55,133 nt of DNA from an uncultured Flavobacteriales bacterium (GCA_905480125.1 CAJQPE010000051.1:1-55133); one strand, 5' to 3'; positions 27,194 to 36,262 are shown, counted from the first letter of the stretch. Translations and numbers: made by a program. The notes: a model not told the origin generated them from the letters alone.

Positions 27194-27799
27194 ATGAAAG
27201 CTAAATTACTTTTACTCTTTTTTACGGTTTCGTTAATTTTTGGATGTAAAAAAGGGGAAAATGATCCAGTTTTTTCATTGAAATCAAGAAAAGCGCGTTT
27301 AACTGGTGTCTGGGTTGTTGAATCAGCGGAATGGCATAGCGCTGACACTACATGGATTTTTGATGGTTCTAAACTTACGCGTACCGACACTAATTCCATA
27401 GATGTTGTGGACTATTCATCTAAAATGGAATTTGATGCAGCAGGGAATTATGCAACAACAATGATTACGACATTCCCAAGTGATAATATAGATACAACCC
27501 TGTCAGATGTTTCGTGTGAATTAATTGAAAGTGGATTATGGAATTTTACTGGAGGAGCAGGTACGACAAAAACTAAATCACAGCTATTATTACTGAATAA
27601 TAAGACTCAAGAAATTTGCTCTAATCAGCCAGCAAGTGTTAATGTTGTATCTGTTATTGGGCAAAATCTAGGTGTTGTTTATACTATTGATAGATTAACA
27701 GACAATGAATTACTATTGATGTATGGCACAGAAGTTGCCTCTGTTAGTGGAACTAATATTCGAAAGGCTGAGATTGTTTTAAAGAAAGAGGGTAATTAA
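27194..27799 (+). CDS. Lipocalin-like lipoprotein
   Basis: A 201-residue lipoprotein with lipobox LIFGCK (Cys at 18). The mature region has LTGVWVVESAEWHSADTTWIFDG, the GxW start typical of lipocalin-like Bacteroidota lipoproteins, and repeated short beta strands. Its ATG follows the barrel stop by one base, so it is almost certainly in one operon with that gene. Ligand and role are unknown. Confidence 0.7.
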   Translation: MKAKLLLLFFTVSLIFGCKKGENDPVFSLKSRKARLTGVWVVESAEWHSADTTWIFDGSKLTRTDTNSIDVVDYSSKMEFDAAGNYATTMITTFPSDNIDTTLSDVSCELIESGLWNFTGGAGTTKTKSQLLLLNNKTQEICSNQPASVNVVSVIGQNLGVVYTIDRLTDNELLLMYGTEVASVSGTNIRKAEIVLKKEGN

Positions 27800-27854
27800 T
27801 TGTTGGGTGAAACAAGCGATTTAGATGATAACGTTTTTGAATTAAAATATTTTA

Positions 27855-27862
27855 TATTTTCG
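27855..27862 (+). promoter_or_regulatory. Candidate -7 box for the Ser/Thr-rich lipoprotein gene
   Basis: TATTTTCG with a TTG at 27837-27839 only 15 bases upstream, shorter than the usual 17-23. The start codon is about 60 bases downstream. It is a weak to moderate candidate. Confidence 0.35.
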
Positions 27863-27922
27863 CACCGTTTTTTAAATTGAATTAATATTACAAATAATAA
27901 ATTATTAACTAATTAAATTTTT

Positions 27923-28852
27923 ATGAGAACTAATAAAATTATAATAGCAGTTGTTGCCGTAGCTATCGGAGCAACATCTTTTCAAAGCTGTAAACCATCA
28001 AGTAAAGGTAAAATTGATGGAGAATGGACTGTTAATCTAATGAGTCAATCTAGTGTTAGTGAGGGAACTAGTACTTACAGTAGTGGTGGTACTTCGACTA
28101 ATTCAGGAACCTATGAGGATAACTTTGATGGATCTGCATTAAGCTCTGAAAGCTCTTCTTCTTATACAGATACGGATAATGATGTTTCAACTAGTTCGAT
28201 GATTTATGATGCTGGCGCCGGATCATGGACTCAGACTTCTGCTTATAATGGTGTTTCTACTTCCGAAACTGGAGGTTACTCTAGTGAAGGAGCAATGACC
28301 TACAGTTTCGTTAAGGACGGCACTTATTCGTCTACAGAAAGTCACACATCTCAAATTGTCGAAACAGAGACAGATCCGAATGGAACTGATGATTTTTTTA
28401 ATGTAGTTACAACCGTTGTAACTACAACTGATCAGGTCGAAAGTAATACTACAGCAGGAGCATGGTCTTTTATGGGAAAGAACAAATCTGCTGAGTTAAA
28501 AGCAAATGAGAGAATAGCTCTTACTTACCTTTCTGGTATTTCAGAAAGTACGATCACAACAACTGAAGTTATTACCGTTGTTGATAACATTTCTGGCGCA
28601 TCGACAACTGAAACTTTTATTGATGTGGAGAATGATAATGATAATTATACTTATGGGTCAACAGATGTTGATGAAATTTGGAAGATAACCGAATCTAAAA
28701 ATAAATCATTGAAGGTAGAGTTTACTGCAGATTATACTTCATCTTCTTCATCATCTAGTTCTTACACATCTGACGGAACAACTACGACATATACTTCATC
28801 TGGAACTGACGAAGTTACTGGGTCAGGAACAATTGAAATGACTCAAGATTAA
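27923..28852 (+). CDS. Ser/Thr-rich lipoprotein of unknown function
   Basis: A 309-residue lipoprotein (lipobox SFQSCK, Cys at 23). It begins GKIDGEWTVNLMSQSS, the lipocalin-like GxW start shared with the gene upstream, but most of the chain is Ser/Thr/Gly/Asp-rich with runs such as SSSSSSSY and TTTTYTSSGT. The composition differs sharply from neighbouring genes. It has its own upstream region with a possible promoter and a strong terminator 24 bases downstream, so it is probably a single-gene unit. The function is unknown; abundance in Ser/Thr could fit glycosylation, which is inference. Confidence 0.7.
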   Translation: MRTNKIIIAVVAVAIGATSFQSCKPSSKGKIDGEWTVNLMSQSSVSEGTSTYSSGGTSTNSGTYEDNFDGSALSSESSSSYTDTDNDVSTSSMIYDAGAGSWTQTSAYNGVSTSETGGYSSEGAMTYSFVKDGTYSSTESHTSQIVETETDPNGTDDFFNVVTTVVTTTDQVESNTTAGAWSFMGKNKSAELKANERIALTYLSGISESTITTTEVITVVDNISGASTTETFIDVENDNDNYTYGSTDVDEIWKITESKNKSLKVEFTADYTSSSSSSSSYTSDGTTTTYTSSGTDEVTGSGTIEMTQD

Positions 28853-28876
28853 TAAGTTTTCGAATTATATATTTAG

Positions 28877-28907
28877 GCCCTACCGCAATGTGGTAGGGCT
28901 TTTTTTT
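28877..28907 (+). terminator. Rho-independent terminator after the Ser/Thr-rich lipoprotein
   Basis: GCCCTACC (28877-28884) pairs perfectly with GGTAGGGC (28892-28899) and is followed by eight T. It is the strongest terminator in the window. Confidence 0.92.
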
Positions 28908-28933
28908 GCCTAATTATTTTGCTTAGATAGCTA

Positions 28934-28941
28934 TACTTTTG
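28934..28941 (+). promoter_or_regulatory. -7 box for the M23/LysM endopeptidase gene
   Basis: TACTTTTG fits TAnnTTTG and ends 38 bases before the ATG at 28980. A TTG at 28906-28908 is 25 bases upstream, slightly too far for the usual -33 spacing. Confidence 0.5.
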
Positions 28942-28979
28942 TAACCCTGATAAATGAATGGTCGTAAATACCATTCCTT

Positions 28980-30119
28980 ATGGTTTTTAGTTTTAGATTG
29001 TATTTAAGAATTGGTTTAATTGCCATTTTATTTTCTTTACTTTCCTCATTTAGAGGCAGGGTAGAAGGTGATGGAGCTTCTGCAGCATCTAGTCACGCAA
29101 TAAAAGATACCATTCCTGCTTTCGTAATGTATGGTTCAAAGTTCTTATTAGATTCATTAGAAAACTTTGATGAAGTTAGCATCATTGAATATAGAGATTC
29201 ATTAAAATGCTATAGAAATAGACCAAAAGGCATTATTGAAGAAATAGATCTTTTTCTTGCAATTAAGCTTATGAAAAAGGAAGATATTTATAGTTTAATC
29301 GATTCACTCTTCGATGCCGAAATAATTCCTTACGCATTAATCAATCAAATTAATCTTTACGTAGCCTCTAATCCAAGCTATCCGGAGGATGAAATAATAA
29401 TAGGCGATACTTCGTTTTATCCAGCAAACCACTTTTATCAGGCATGGAATATTGAAATGCCGCATCCTTATGGCTTAGCTTTATCAGCACAAGATTCTAC
29501 AATTGAATTAATATTAGCTGGTCGAGGCAAATCTGATAAATTTCAGATGCCCGTAGTAAATACGCTGACTTCTAAATTTGGTTGGCGAGAAGGACGGCCG
29601 CACAAGGGCATAGACATGGATTTAGAGGTGTGGGATACTGTTAGAACTGCTTTTCCAGGAATGGTTAGGGTCGCAAAATATTACGGAGGATATGGACGTG
29701 TAGTGGTGGTGAGACACTATAATGGGCTAGAGACATTATATGCTCATCTCCATCGATTAAAAGTAGAACCAGGAGATACGCTTCAAGCGGGTGATTTGCT
29801 TGGGTTAGGAGGTAGTTCTGGACATTCAACAGGAAGTCACTTGCATTTTGAATGCAGATTTAAAGGCGTTCCAATAAATCCATTAGCCTTTATTGATTAT
29901 AAATCGCAATCGTTAGTAAGTGATACATTGGTTTTGAAGAAAACCAAATACGGATATGCTGCATTCCCAAAAGGAACTCAATTTTACGTTGTAGAAAGCG
30001 GTGACAACTTATACGAAATTGCTCAGCGTTTTGGAACAACAATTTATAAGTTGGCTGAACTGAATGGCCTTAGACGCAATCAATATCTTATTGTTGGTCA
30101 GTCGTTAAGAATTATTTAA
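28980..30119 (+). CDS. M23 family zinc endopeptidase with C-terminal LysM
   Basis: Peptidoglycan-cleaving or remodelling metalloenzyme. The 379 residues start with a hydrophobic signal or anchor (about 9-22). The M23 (LytM) domain has zinc ligands His208 and Asp212 (HKGID) and His289 in HLHF, with active-site His256 in YAHLHRL, so it is predicted active. A single LysM repeat lies at about 332-378 (YVVESGDNLYEIAQRFGT). The gene ends in a TAATG junction with the small membrane protein that follows. Confidence 0.9.
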   Translation: MVFSFRLYLRIGLIAILFSLLSSFRGRVEGDGASAASSHAIKDTIPAFVMYGSKFLLDSLENFDEVSIIEYRDSLKCYRNRPKGIIEEIDLFLAIKLMKKEDIYSLIDSLFDAEIIPYALINQINLYVASNPSYPEDEIIIGDTSFYPANHFYQAWNIEMPHPYGLALSAQDSTIELILAGRGKSDKFQMPVVNTLTSKFGWREGRPHKGIDMDLEVWDTVRTAFPGMVRVAKYYGGYGRVVVVRHYNGLETLYAHLHRLKVEPGDTLQAGDLLGLGGSSGHSTGSHLHFECRFKGVPINPLAFIDYKSQSLVSDTLVLKKTKYGYAAFPKGTQFYVVESGDNLYEIAQRFGTTIYKLAELNGLRRNQYLIVGQSLRII

Positions 30120-30451
30120 TGTTCAACGTCACCAATTTTTCAGAGCACCCTTCAAATAGTTTATATACAGTATATAAGTTTAAATCGAGTGAAGAGTCGA
30201 ATACATTTCAAGAACTTCTTGAGCAGTCTTCGCTTTACTATGAAGCAGATGAAGCAGAGAATAGCTATGGAGCTTTGTTTATTGTTGCAGTAAAAAATAA
30301 GGACGAAAAATTAGCTACTAAACTAAATTATTTAGCACTTGGAAAATACAGGAAACCTATAATTGAGAATAAGGTCATTCGTTTAATTATCTATGCTATC
30401 TCAGTTTTTATTTTAAGTATTGCTTCTGTTGGGTTTTTTCTTAGTAAATAG
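30119..30451 (+). CDS. Small protein with a C-terminal membrane helix
   Basis: A 110-residue protein with no recognised domain. A soluble N-terminal part (about 1-80) contains the VYKFKSSEESNTFQ segment and a Glu-rich stretch, and ends in one hydrophobic helix at about 87-108 (LIIYAISVFILSIASVGFF), that is, a tail-anchored layout. The ATG overlaps the M23 gene stop by one base (TAATG), so translation is coupled. The arrangement suggests a partner of the peptidase, but this is inference. Confidence 0.7.
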   Translation: MFNVTNFSEHPSNSLYTVYKFKSSEESNTFQELLEQSSLYYEADEAENSYGALFIVAVKNKDEKLATKLNYLALGKYRKPIIENKVIRLIIYAISVFILSIASVGFFLSK

Positions 30452-30513
30452 CTTGATTATTCCACCGTTTAATAATTCTGTACTCCTATTCATCAACTAT
30501 TGATTATCATAAA

Positions 30514-30521
30514 TATATTTG
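30514..30521 (+). promoter_or_regulatory. -7 box for mscS-like gene
   Basis: TATATTTG is a perfect TAnnTTTG match; the ATG starts 4 bases after it. No TTG lies at the right -33 distance. A leaderless transcript would be expected if used. Confidence 0.5.
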
Positions 30522-30525
30522 TTAA

Positions 30526-31365
30526 ATGATTTTAGCTATAACTATCGATAAACTAGAAATTTTCTTAACAAAGTTAATTGATGGTGTCGTTGACTTTGGT
30601 CCTAGGTTAATACTGGCTGCGATAACCCTCATTGTTGGTCTTAAGGCAATTAAGCTATTAATTAAATTGATTAAAAAAGCTTTTGAGAAAGGGCATTTAG
30701 ACATTACCCTTAGACCTTTTTTAATTGGAATAACGAATTGGGGCTTAAAAATTTTATTGTTTGTAAGTGTTGCTTCGATGCTAGGAATAGAAACTACTTC
30801 GTTTGTAGCAGTTTTAGGTGCGGCAAGTTTGGCTATTGGACTTGCTCTTCAAGGGACTTTGGCTAATTTGGCAGGAGGGGTGCTATGTTTGCTGTTTAAA
30901 CCATATGAAGTGGGCGACTTTATTAATGCGCAGGGGGAGGCTGGCGCGGTCAAAGAAATTCAAATTTTCACTACTGTTTTAATAAGTCTTGATAATAAAA
31001 CAATAATAATTCCTAACGGAAGTATTATGAATGGAAATATCACGAACTATAGCCGAGAAGGTAAAGTAAGAGTTGATATCGCGATCGGTATTTCTTATGC
31101 TTCAAATATAAAATTAGCTAAAGAAGTTTTATTATCTGTTTTGGAAAACAATTTAAAAGTGCTTAGCTATCCACCACCATTTGTTGGAGTTTTGGAATTA
31201 GCTGACAGCTCAATCAAATTAGCTGTTCGGCCATACTGCCTACCCAGTGATTATTGGGAGGTATATTTTGAGGTTCAGGAGGCCTGCAAATTAGCTCTTG
31301 ATGAAGTTAAAATTAAAATCCCATTTCCGCAAAGAGATGTCCATGTTTATAAAAATAGTAGATAG
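30526..31365 (+). CDS. Small-conductance mechanosensitive channel (MscS family)
   Basis: Stretch-gated channel that releases solutes on osmotic down-shock. The 279-residue size fits the short MscS type. Predicted membrane segments are about 20-45, 62-82 and the pore helix 92-115 with its Gly/Ala-rich pattern (AASLAIGLALQGTLANLAGG), followed by FKPYEVGDFINAQG, the start of the beta domain, and IIPNGSIMNGNITNYS. The 3' end overlaps the following barrel gene by 23 bases. Family assignment is firm; conductance type is not. Confidence 0.9.
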   Translation: MILAITIDKLEIFLTKLIDGVVDFGPRLILAAITLIVGLKAIKLLIKLIKKAFEKGHLDITLRPFLIGITNWGLKILLFVSVASMLGIETTSFVAVLGAASLAIGLALQGTLANLAGGVLCLLFKPYEVGDFINAQGEAGAVKEIQIFTTVLISLDNKTIIIPNGSIMNGNITNYSREGKVRVDIAIGISYASNIKLAKEVLLSVLENNLKVLSYPPPFVGVLELADSSIKLAVRPYCLPSDYWEVYFEVQEACKLALDEVKIKIPFPQRDVHVYKNSR

Positions 31366-32170
31366 ACATTTGGGGAGGGCTGCATTCATATTTTTTTTAA
31401 TATTTTGCCATGGCCTTCTTAAGGCACAGAAAGATGTAACAACCTTCGGTTTAATGGTTAAGCCGATAATTCCTAGTAATATACTTCGTGCAGGAGATGT
31501 AACTATTAAATCGGAAAGGAGTAATATTAATTTGAATATGGCTCAAAAAGTAGGGTATTCATTTGGAATGATTATTCGAATGGGTTTAACGAAAAACTGG
31601 ACTTTTGAGACAGGGTTAAATTATACCAAAAGAAATTTTAGTTTGAATCTTGTTGATGATAATTCGTTGTTTGACGATGATTTGGATTTCGCCATTTTCG
31701 GATATGAATTACCTTTAATGGCGATATTAAATATTCAATTAGGAGATAAGGTTTTTATGAATACAGCTTTTGGCGGATGCTTGGATATGTACCCGAGGTA
31801 TGCAAATGACTTTGGTGATGGAACTGTTTTTTATATATACACTCGAAGACAGCTAGTCTATCAGCCGGCTTTGATTGCTAATGTTGGTTGGGAATATAGA
31901 ACAAATGAGAATGGTATTTGGTATTTAGGAGGTTCGTTTCATCGACCATTTATAGCTATGTATAAAGCTACTGTAGGTTATGTTGCAGATAATTATACTG
32001 ATCAGTCTATAACTTTTTTAACGGGTAATTATCTCACATTAGACTTGCGTTATTTTTTTCAAGAAGAACCGGTAAAAAGAAAAACAAGAGAACAACGAAA
32101 GAAGGAGAGAAAAGATGAACAGAAAAAGAAAGATGTTTTTTATCGGCCAGGTCTTGATGGGAAAAAATAA
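31343..32170 (+). CDS. Outer-membrane beta-barrel protein with basic C-terminal tail
   Basis: With the ATG at 31343 (MFIKIVDRHLGRAAF) the protein has 275 residues: a signal peptide to about 29 (CHGLLKAQ), then amphipathic strands of a PorT-like or OmpA-like barrel (YSFGMIIRMGLTKNWTFETGLNY, IWYLGGSFHRPFIAMYK, TLDLRYFFQEE). It ends in a Lys/Arg/Glu-rich tail (KRKTREQRKKERKDEQKKK) that is unusual for a barrel. Earlier in-frame starts (31301, 31337) lie deeper in mscS and weaken the signal peptide. It is convergent with the GAPDH gene. Confidence 0.75.
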   Translation: MFIKIVDRHLGRAAFIFFLIFCHGLLKAQKDVTTFGLMVKPIIPSNILRAGDVTIKSERSNINLNMAQKVGYSFGMIIRMGLTKNWTFETGLNYTKRNFSLNLVDDNSLFDDDLDFAIFGYELPLMAILNIQLGDKVFMNTAFGGCLDMYPRYANDFGDGTVFYIYTRRQLVYQPALIANVGWEYRTNENGIWYLGGSFHRPFIAMYKATVGYVADNYTDQSITFLTGNYLTLDLRYFFQEEPVKRKTREQRKKERKDEQKKKDVFYRPGLDGKK

Positions 32171-32208
32171 CTATCAAAACTTTTACAAACCTTATTATAA
32201 ATTGAGTT

Positions 32209-33669
32209 CTAATAATAAATGAGGCGCCTAACTTTGGCAATGTATTTTGCTAATCGGATTACTTGCTTTGTGTAACCAAACTCGTTATCATACCAAGCGT
32301 AAACAACTACATTTTTCCCATCTTTAGAAACAATAGTCGCGTTACTGTCATATACTGAGCAACAAGAGTTACCAATGATATCATTTGAAACTAGCTCAGG
32401 ATCAATTTGGTAGTTAATTTGATTTACTAAATCACCTTCTAACGCTGCCTTTCTTATTATATTATTAAAATTTTCTAACGTAGTTTCTTTGTTAAGCGAA
32501 AGGTTCATAATTGCAAGTGAACCATTTGGGGTTGGAACCCGCACGGCATTGGCAGTTAGCTTATCTTTAAAGGATGGAATAACCTTGGTAACAGCTTTGC
32601 CAGCTCCTGTTGAGGTGATTACCATGTTAATTGCTGCCGAACGACCTCTCCTTTCTTTCTTATGCATATTATCCAAAAGGTTTTGGTCATTTGTATACGC
32701 ATGTACAGTTTCAATATGCCCTTTTTCAACACCAAAATGGTCTTCAATAACCTTTAGAACTGGGCTAATTGCATTAGTTGTGCAAGAAGCAGCAGAATAA
32801 ATATCTGTCCCGTCCAAGTCTAACTCTTTGTGATTAATACCATAAACTACATTTGGTATCTCGCCTCCTGGGGCAGTTAACAATACTTTAGAAACACCTT
32901 TTCCTTTTAGGTGACGCCTAAGAGCATCTTTATCTTTAAATACTCCTGTATTATCAATTATTAAAGCGTTGTTGATTCCAAAAGATGTGTAATCAATATC
33001 TTCAGGATTTTTCGCCTCAATCATCTGAACTATCTGCCCATTCACAATTAATGATTTATTTGCTAAATCTTCAACTACCGTTCCGTTAAAAGCTCCATGC
33101 ACTGAATCATTTCTTAATAATGCAGCACGTTTTATTAGCTGGGAATCAGAAGTGTTTCTAGTGACTATGGCTCTTAAACGTAATTGCTGCCCTTTTCCGG
33201 CTTGTTTAATTAGCTCTCTTGCAGCAAGTCTACCAATTCTACCAAATCCATATAAAACAACATCCTGAGGCTGAAATGTATGTTTGTCTTGACCAATAAA
33301 AACACCTAATTTATTAGAAACAAAATCTGTTATAGATTTATGCAAGCTTTTTTCAAGAGCATACTCAGATGATAGTTTACCAATGTCAATTTTTGATGGA
33401 GCTAAGTTCATATCTAATAGCTCTTTTGCAACTAATGCAGTAGTATGAACATCAATGTTATCATGAACAACATTTTTCGAATAATCGAATAGTTGAAGCA
33501 TTTCCGTGACATTGATGTCAACCAAATGGTTTCTGAAAAAAACCAGTTCAACACCATTGTTATACATTAGCGAACCAACAGAGTTCAATAAAGCTACTGC
33601 TGATTTTTCTTGGTTCACCCAATTATTAAGTTCGGCTTCATAGCCTACTTTCCCATCCAATACGTCCAT
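32209..33669 (-). CDS. Glyceraldehyde-3-phosphate dehydrogenase, long form
   Basis: Oxidises or forms glyceraldehyde 3-phosphate in glycolysis/gluconeogenesis. The 486 residues are about 140 longer than classical GapA. The Rossmann loop GFGRIGR lies at 141-147, the catalytic Cys296 in SCTTNAI, and ERRGRSAA and SLNKETT match the catalytic domain. The N-terminal 135 residues are helical and have no assigned role; similar long forms exist in Bacteroidota and Gammaproteobacteria. The residues after beta-strand 2 read VTRN rather than the usual NAD-type VND, so cofactor choice is unclear. The start is the ATG at 33669. Confidence 0.93.
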   Translation of the reverse strand: MDVLDGKVGYEAELNNWVNQEKSAVALLNSVGSLMYNNGVELVFFRNHLVDINVTEMLQLFDYSKNVVHDNIDVHTTALVAKELLDMNLAPSKIDIGKLSSEYALEKSLHKSITDFVSNKLGVFIGQDKHTFQPQDVVLYGFGRIGRLAARELIKQAGKGQQLRLRAIVTRNTSDSQLIKRAALLRNDSVHGAFNGTVVEDLANKSLIVNGQIVQMIEAKNPEDIDYTSFGINNALIIDNTGVFKDKDALRRHLKGKGVSKVLLTAPGGEIPNVVYGINHKELDLDGTDIYSAASCTTNAISPVLKVIEDHFGVEKGHIETVHAYTNDQNLLDNMHKKERRGRSAAINMVITSTGAGKAVTKVIPSFKDKLTANAVRVPTPNGSLAIMNLSLNKETTLENFNNIIRKAALEGDLVNQINYQIDPELVSNDIIGNSCCSVYDSNATIVSKDGKNVVVYAWYDNEFGYTKQVIRLAKYIAKVRRLIYY

Positions 33670-33688
33670 AATGAAAGTTGTAATCTGA

Positions 33689-34552
33689 TTATCCCAGATA
33701 AGATTTAAGTAATTTACTTCTTGAGGTATGTCTTAGCCTTCTTATCGCTTTTTCCTTGATTTGTCTAACTCGTTCCCTGGTTAGGTTGAATTCATCAGCG
33801 ATTTCATCTAAAGTAAAGCTGTGCGGTTGCATTATTCCGTAGAATAATTTCACAATTTCACTTTCTCTTTCAGAAAGTGTCGCTAAAGAACGTTCAATTT
33901 CTTTCCGAAGAGATTCTTTCATTAAATCAGTATCCGCACTTGGCGTATCATTACTCGAAAGAACATCAAGCAGATTGTAATCTTCGCCATCTTTCAATGG
34001 CGCATCAACAGATACATGTCTTCCTGAAATCTTTTGAGAATCCTTTACTTTAAATTCAGGAAGATCTAGCTCGTCAGCAATTTCATCAGCACTTGGAGGT
34101 CTTTCATATTGCTGCTCAAGTTTAGCGAATGTTTTGTTTATTTTATTCAATGAACCAACTTGATTAAGCGGTAATCGAACAATTCTTGCCTGTTCAGCAA
34201 TAGCTTGCAAAATTGATTGACGAATCCACCAAACTGCATAAGAAATAAATTTGAAACCTCTAGTTTCATCAAACCTTTGCGCAGCTTTAATTAAGCCTAA
34301 ATTCCCTTCATTAATTAAATCAGGGAGTGTTAACCCTTGATTTTGATATTGTTTAGATACGGATACGACAAATCTCAAGTTAGCTCTTACCAATTCGTCC
34401 AGAGCGCGTTGATCCCCATCACGAATTTTTTGGGCTAATCTGACCTCGTCTTCAGCAGTAATTAAAACCTCGCGGCTAATATCGGATAAGTACTTGTCTA
34501 ATGATAACGTTTCTCTATTGGTAATTGATTTTGTTATTTTTAGTTGTCTCAT
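33689..34552 (-). CDS. rpoD: Primary sigma factor RpoD (sigma-70, Bacteroidota type)
   Basis: Housekeeping sigma factor recognising the TAnnTTTG/TTG promoters seen in this window. The 287 residues lack region 1.1, as usual in Bacteroidota. Region 1.2 is at about 18-45, region 2 with [16 protein letters not shown] and [16 protein letters not shown] at about 60-125, and region 4.2 [27 protein letters not shown] near the C-terminus. A -7-like TATGTTTG lies upstream. It is 19 bases upstream of the GAPDH start on the same strand. Confidence 0.96.
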   Translation of the reverse strand: MRQLKITKSITNRETLSLDKYLSDISREVLITAEDEVRLAQKIRDGDQRALDELVRANLRFVVSVSKQYQNQGLTLPDLINEGNLGLIKAAQRFDETRGFKFISYAVWWIRQSILQAIAEQARIVRLPLNQVGSLNKINKTFAKLEQQYERPPSADEIADELDLPEFKVKDSQKISGRHVSVDAPLKDGEDYNLLDVLSSNDTPSADTDLMKESLRKEIERSLATLSERESEIVKLFYGIMQPHSFTLDEIADEFNLTRERVRQIKEKAIRRLRHTSRSKLLKSYLG

Positions 34553-34585
34553 ATCTTTATTCTATAATATTATTAACACTGAAAA

Positions 34586-34593
34586 CAAACATA
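34586..34593 (-). promoter_or_regulatory. Candidate -7 box for rpoD
   Basis: On the minus strand the sequence reads TATGTTTG, matching TAnnTTTG, about 33 bases upstream of the rpoD ATG. The nearest TTG is 28 bases further upstream, too far for a standard -33 element. Confidence 0.4.
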
Positions 34594-34685
34594 TAACATA
34601 GATTTCCTTTTAGCTGCACTGCAATGTTAGAGTTGTAAACATTTTGTAAACAAAAGAAGTTAAGCTTTTTTCTGAAATGATTTTA

Positions 34686-36137
34686 TCAAATACCGAACCC
34701 ATAGTATGCTTTCATTCCATTTTGATAAATACCTTCAATTAGAACTCCACCTTTTTTACTTTCCAAAATACGAGCCATTTGCTCATAACTATTTATTGAT
34801 GTTTTATCAATTTTAGTAATAATGAAACCTTCCTTAATTCCAGCACTTCTTAATTTTCCAGAGGTAATTGTTTTCACCTTGAGTCCACTGGAGATTTTAA
34901 GCTTTTGTTTTTCTATATCTGATGCAGGTCTAAATTCCCCACCTAGAACTTCATTTAACTTCGTGAATTCCCTTTTATAAAGCTTAGTGTTTCCATTTTT
35001 ATTTTTAAGCGTTACGGGGTATTCAATTTCTCTTTCATTCCGGTTTACGGTAACAATAATTTCGTCACCTGGCCTAAAACTGCCTACTTGCTCTTGAAGT
35101 TCAGGAATATTAGATACTTCTGTATTTCCGATTTTTGTGATAACATCACCAGTTTCGAGTCCTGCTTCATCTGCTGCACCAGTGTCTAGAACTTCTGAGA
35201 TATAAACACCTTGTGTGGTGCTTAGATGTTTTTCCGAAGCAAATTCAGAATCTATATTTCTGATTGAAACCCCAATATATCCGCGCTGGACAACTCCATA
35301 TTCTAAAAGATCGTCAACGACCTTTCTAACTATATTTACTGGAACTGCAAATGAGTATCCAGTGAAGGAACCAGTATTCGATTTAATGGCAGTGTTAATA
35401 CCAACTAGTTTTCCCTTCGTGTCAACAAGAGCTCCCCCACTATTGCCTGGATTAACAGCAGCATCAGTTTGTATGAATGATTCGATTGCAGTATTTCCTT
35501 TAGCATCGTTCAATATATTTATATCACGACCTTTGGCGCTAACAATTCCTGCGGTAACGGTAGAGGTTAAATTAAAAGGATTGCCTACAGCCAAAACCCA
35601 TGCTCCAATTTTCACATCATCAGAGTTCCCATAAGGGACATAAGATAATTCTGTCGCACTTATTTTGAGCAGCGCTATATCAGTTGTGGGGTCTTTGCCA
35701 ATTAATTCTGCTTTATAAGTTTTATTATTATTCAGGGTAATAGATATTTTATCTGCATCTGCTATAACATGATTATTGGTAACAATATAGCCATCAGCAG
35801 AAATTACAACTCCCGATCCAGAGGCCATAGCAGGCATTTTTGGCTGATACCCCCCCCCTTCACCAAAAAAGAAATCGAAAGGATCGAAATATGTTGGGGA
35901 GCCACTTGATGCGTATTCAGTTTTGACATGTACAACGGAGTTAACAGTTTGTTCGGCTGCAAAAGTAAAGTCGATAGACGGCTGTGAATTAGTATTTGCT
36001 ATATATTTAGCATTGCTAGGTTGAATTACTTGCTCAACTATTTTATCTGCATGGATAGTTGGTGTTTTGCTTGAGAACAATAAAACAGTTAAACCCCCTA
36101 TAACTGCAGCGCTAAATAATCCTATTAAGTTTTTCAT
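34686..36137 (-). CDS. HtrA/DegP-type serine protease with PDZ domains
   Basis: Periplasmic quality-control protease and chaperone. The 483 residues carry a signal/anchor helix (about 5-22), the trypsin-like domain with catalytic His123 (TNNHVI), Asp153 (TTDIALL) and Ser233 (GNSGGAL), and two PDZ domains (about 270-365 and 395-480), in the order seen in DegP/DegQ. Codons 94-96 are GGG GGG GGG, a tract of nine G in the loop before the active site. The gene is divergent from dapF. Confidence 0.95.
   Translation of the reverse strand: MKNLIGLFSAAVIGGLTVLLFSSKTPTIHADKIVEQVIQPSNAKYIANTNSQPSIDFTFAAEQTVNSVVHVKTEYASSGSPTYFDPFDFFFGEGGGYQPKMPAMASGSGVVISADGYIVTNNHVIADADKISITLNNNKTYKAELIGKDPTTDIALLKISATELSYVPYGNSDDVKIGAWVLAVGNPFNLTSTVTAGIVSAKGRDINILNDAKGNTAIESFIQTDAAVNPGNSGGALVDTKGKLVGINTAIKSNTGSFTGYSFAVPVNIVRKVVDDLLEYGVVQRGYIGVSIRNIDSEFASEKHLSTTQGVYISEVLDTGAADEAGLETGDVITKIGNTEVSNIPELQEQVGSFRPGDEIIVTVNRNEREIEYPVTLKNKNGNTKLYKREFTKLNEVLGGEFRPASDIEKQKLKISSGLKVKTITSGKLRSAGIKEGFIITKIDKTSINSYEQMARILESKKGGVLIEGIYQNGMKAYYGFGI
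35850..35858 (-). repeat. Nine-G homopolymer tract in the HtrA gene
   Basis: On the plus strand nine C lie at 35850-35858; on the coding strand nine G encode Gly94-Gly96. This is the longest G/C run I noticed in this AT-rich window. A one-base slip would shift the frame before the active site. Confidence 0.9.
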
Positions 36138-36254
36138 ATTTTTTTAATTTCTTGATAAATCCAAATATTACAAAAAATTATGCCTTTAGAACGATTAACT
36201 ATAGCATTTTGCATACAACACATGTTAAAAAATGTTAAAGCCATATATCTATTG

Positions 36255-36262
36255 TATCTTTG
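36255..36262 (+). promoter_or_regulatory. -7 box for dapF
   Basis: TATCTTTG matches TAnnTTTG, ending 21 bases before the dapF ATG. A TTG at the -33 distance is not present. Confidence 0.45.
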
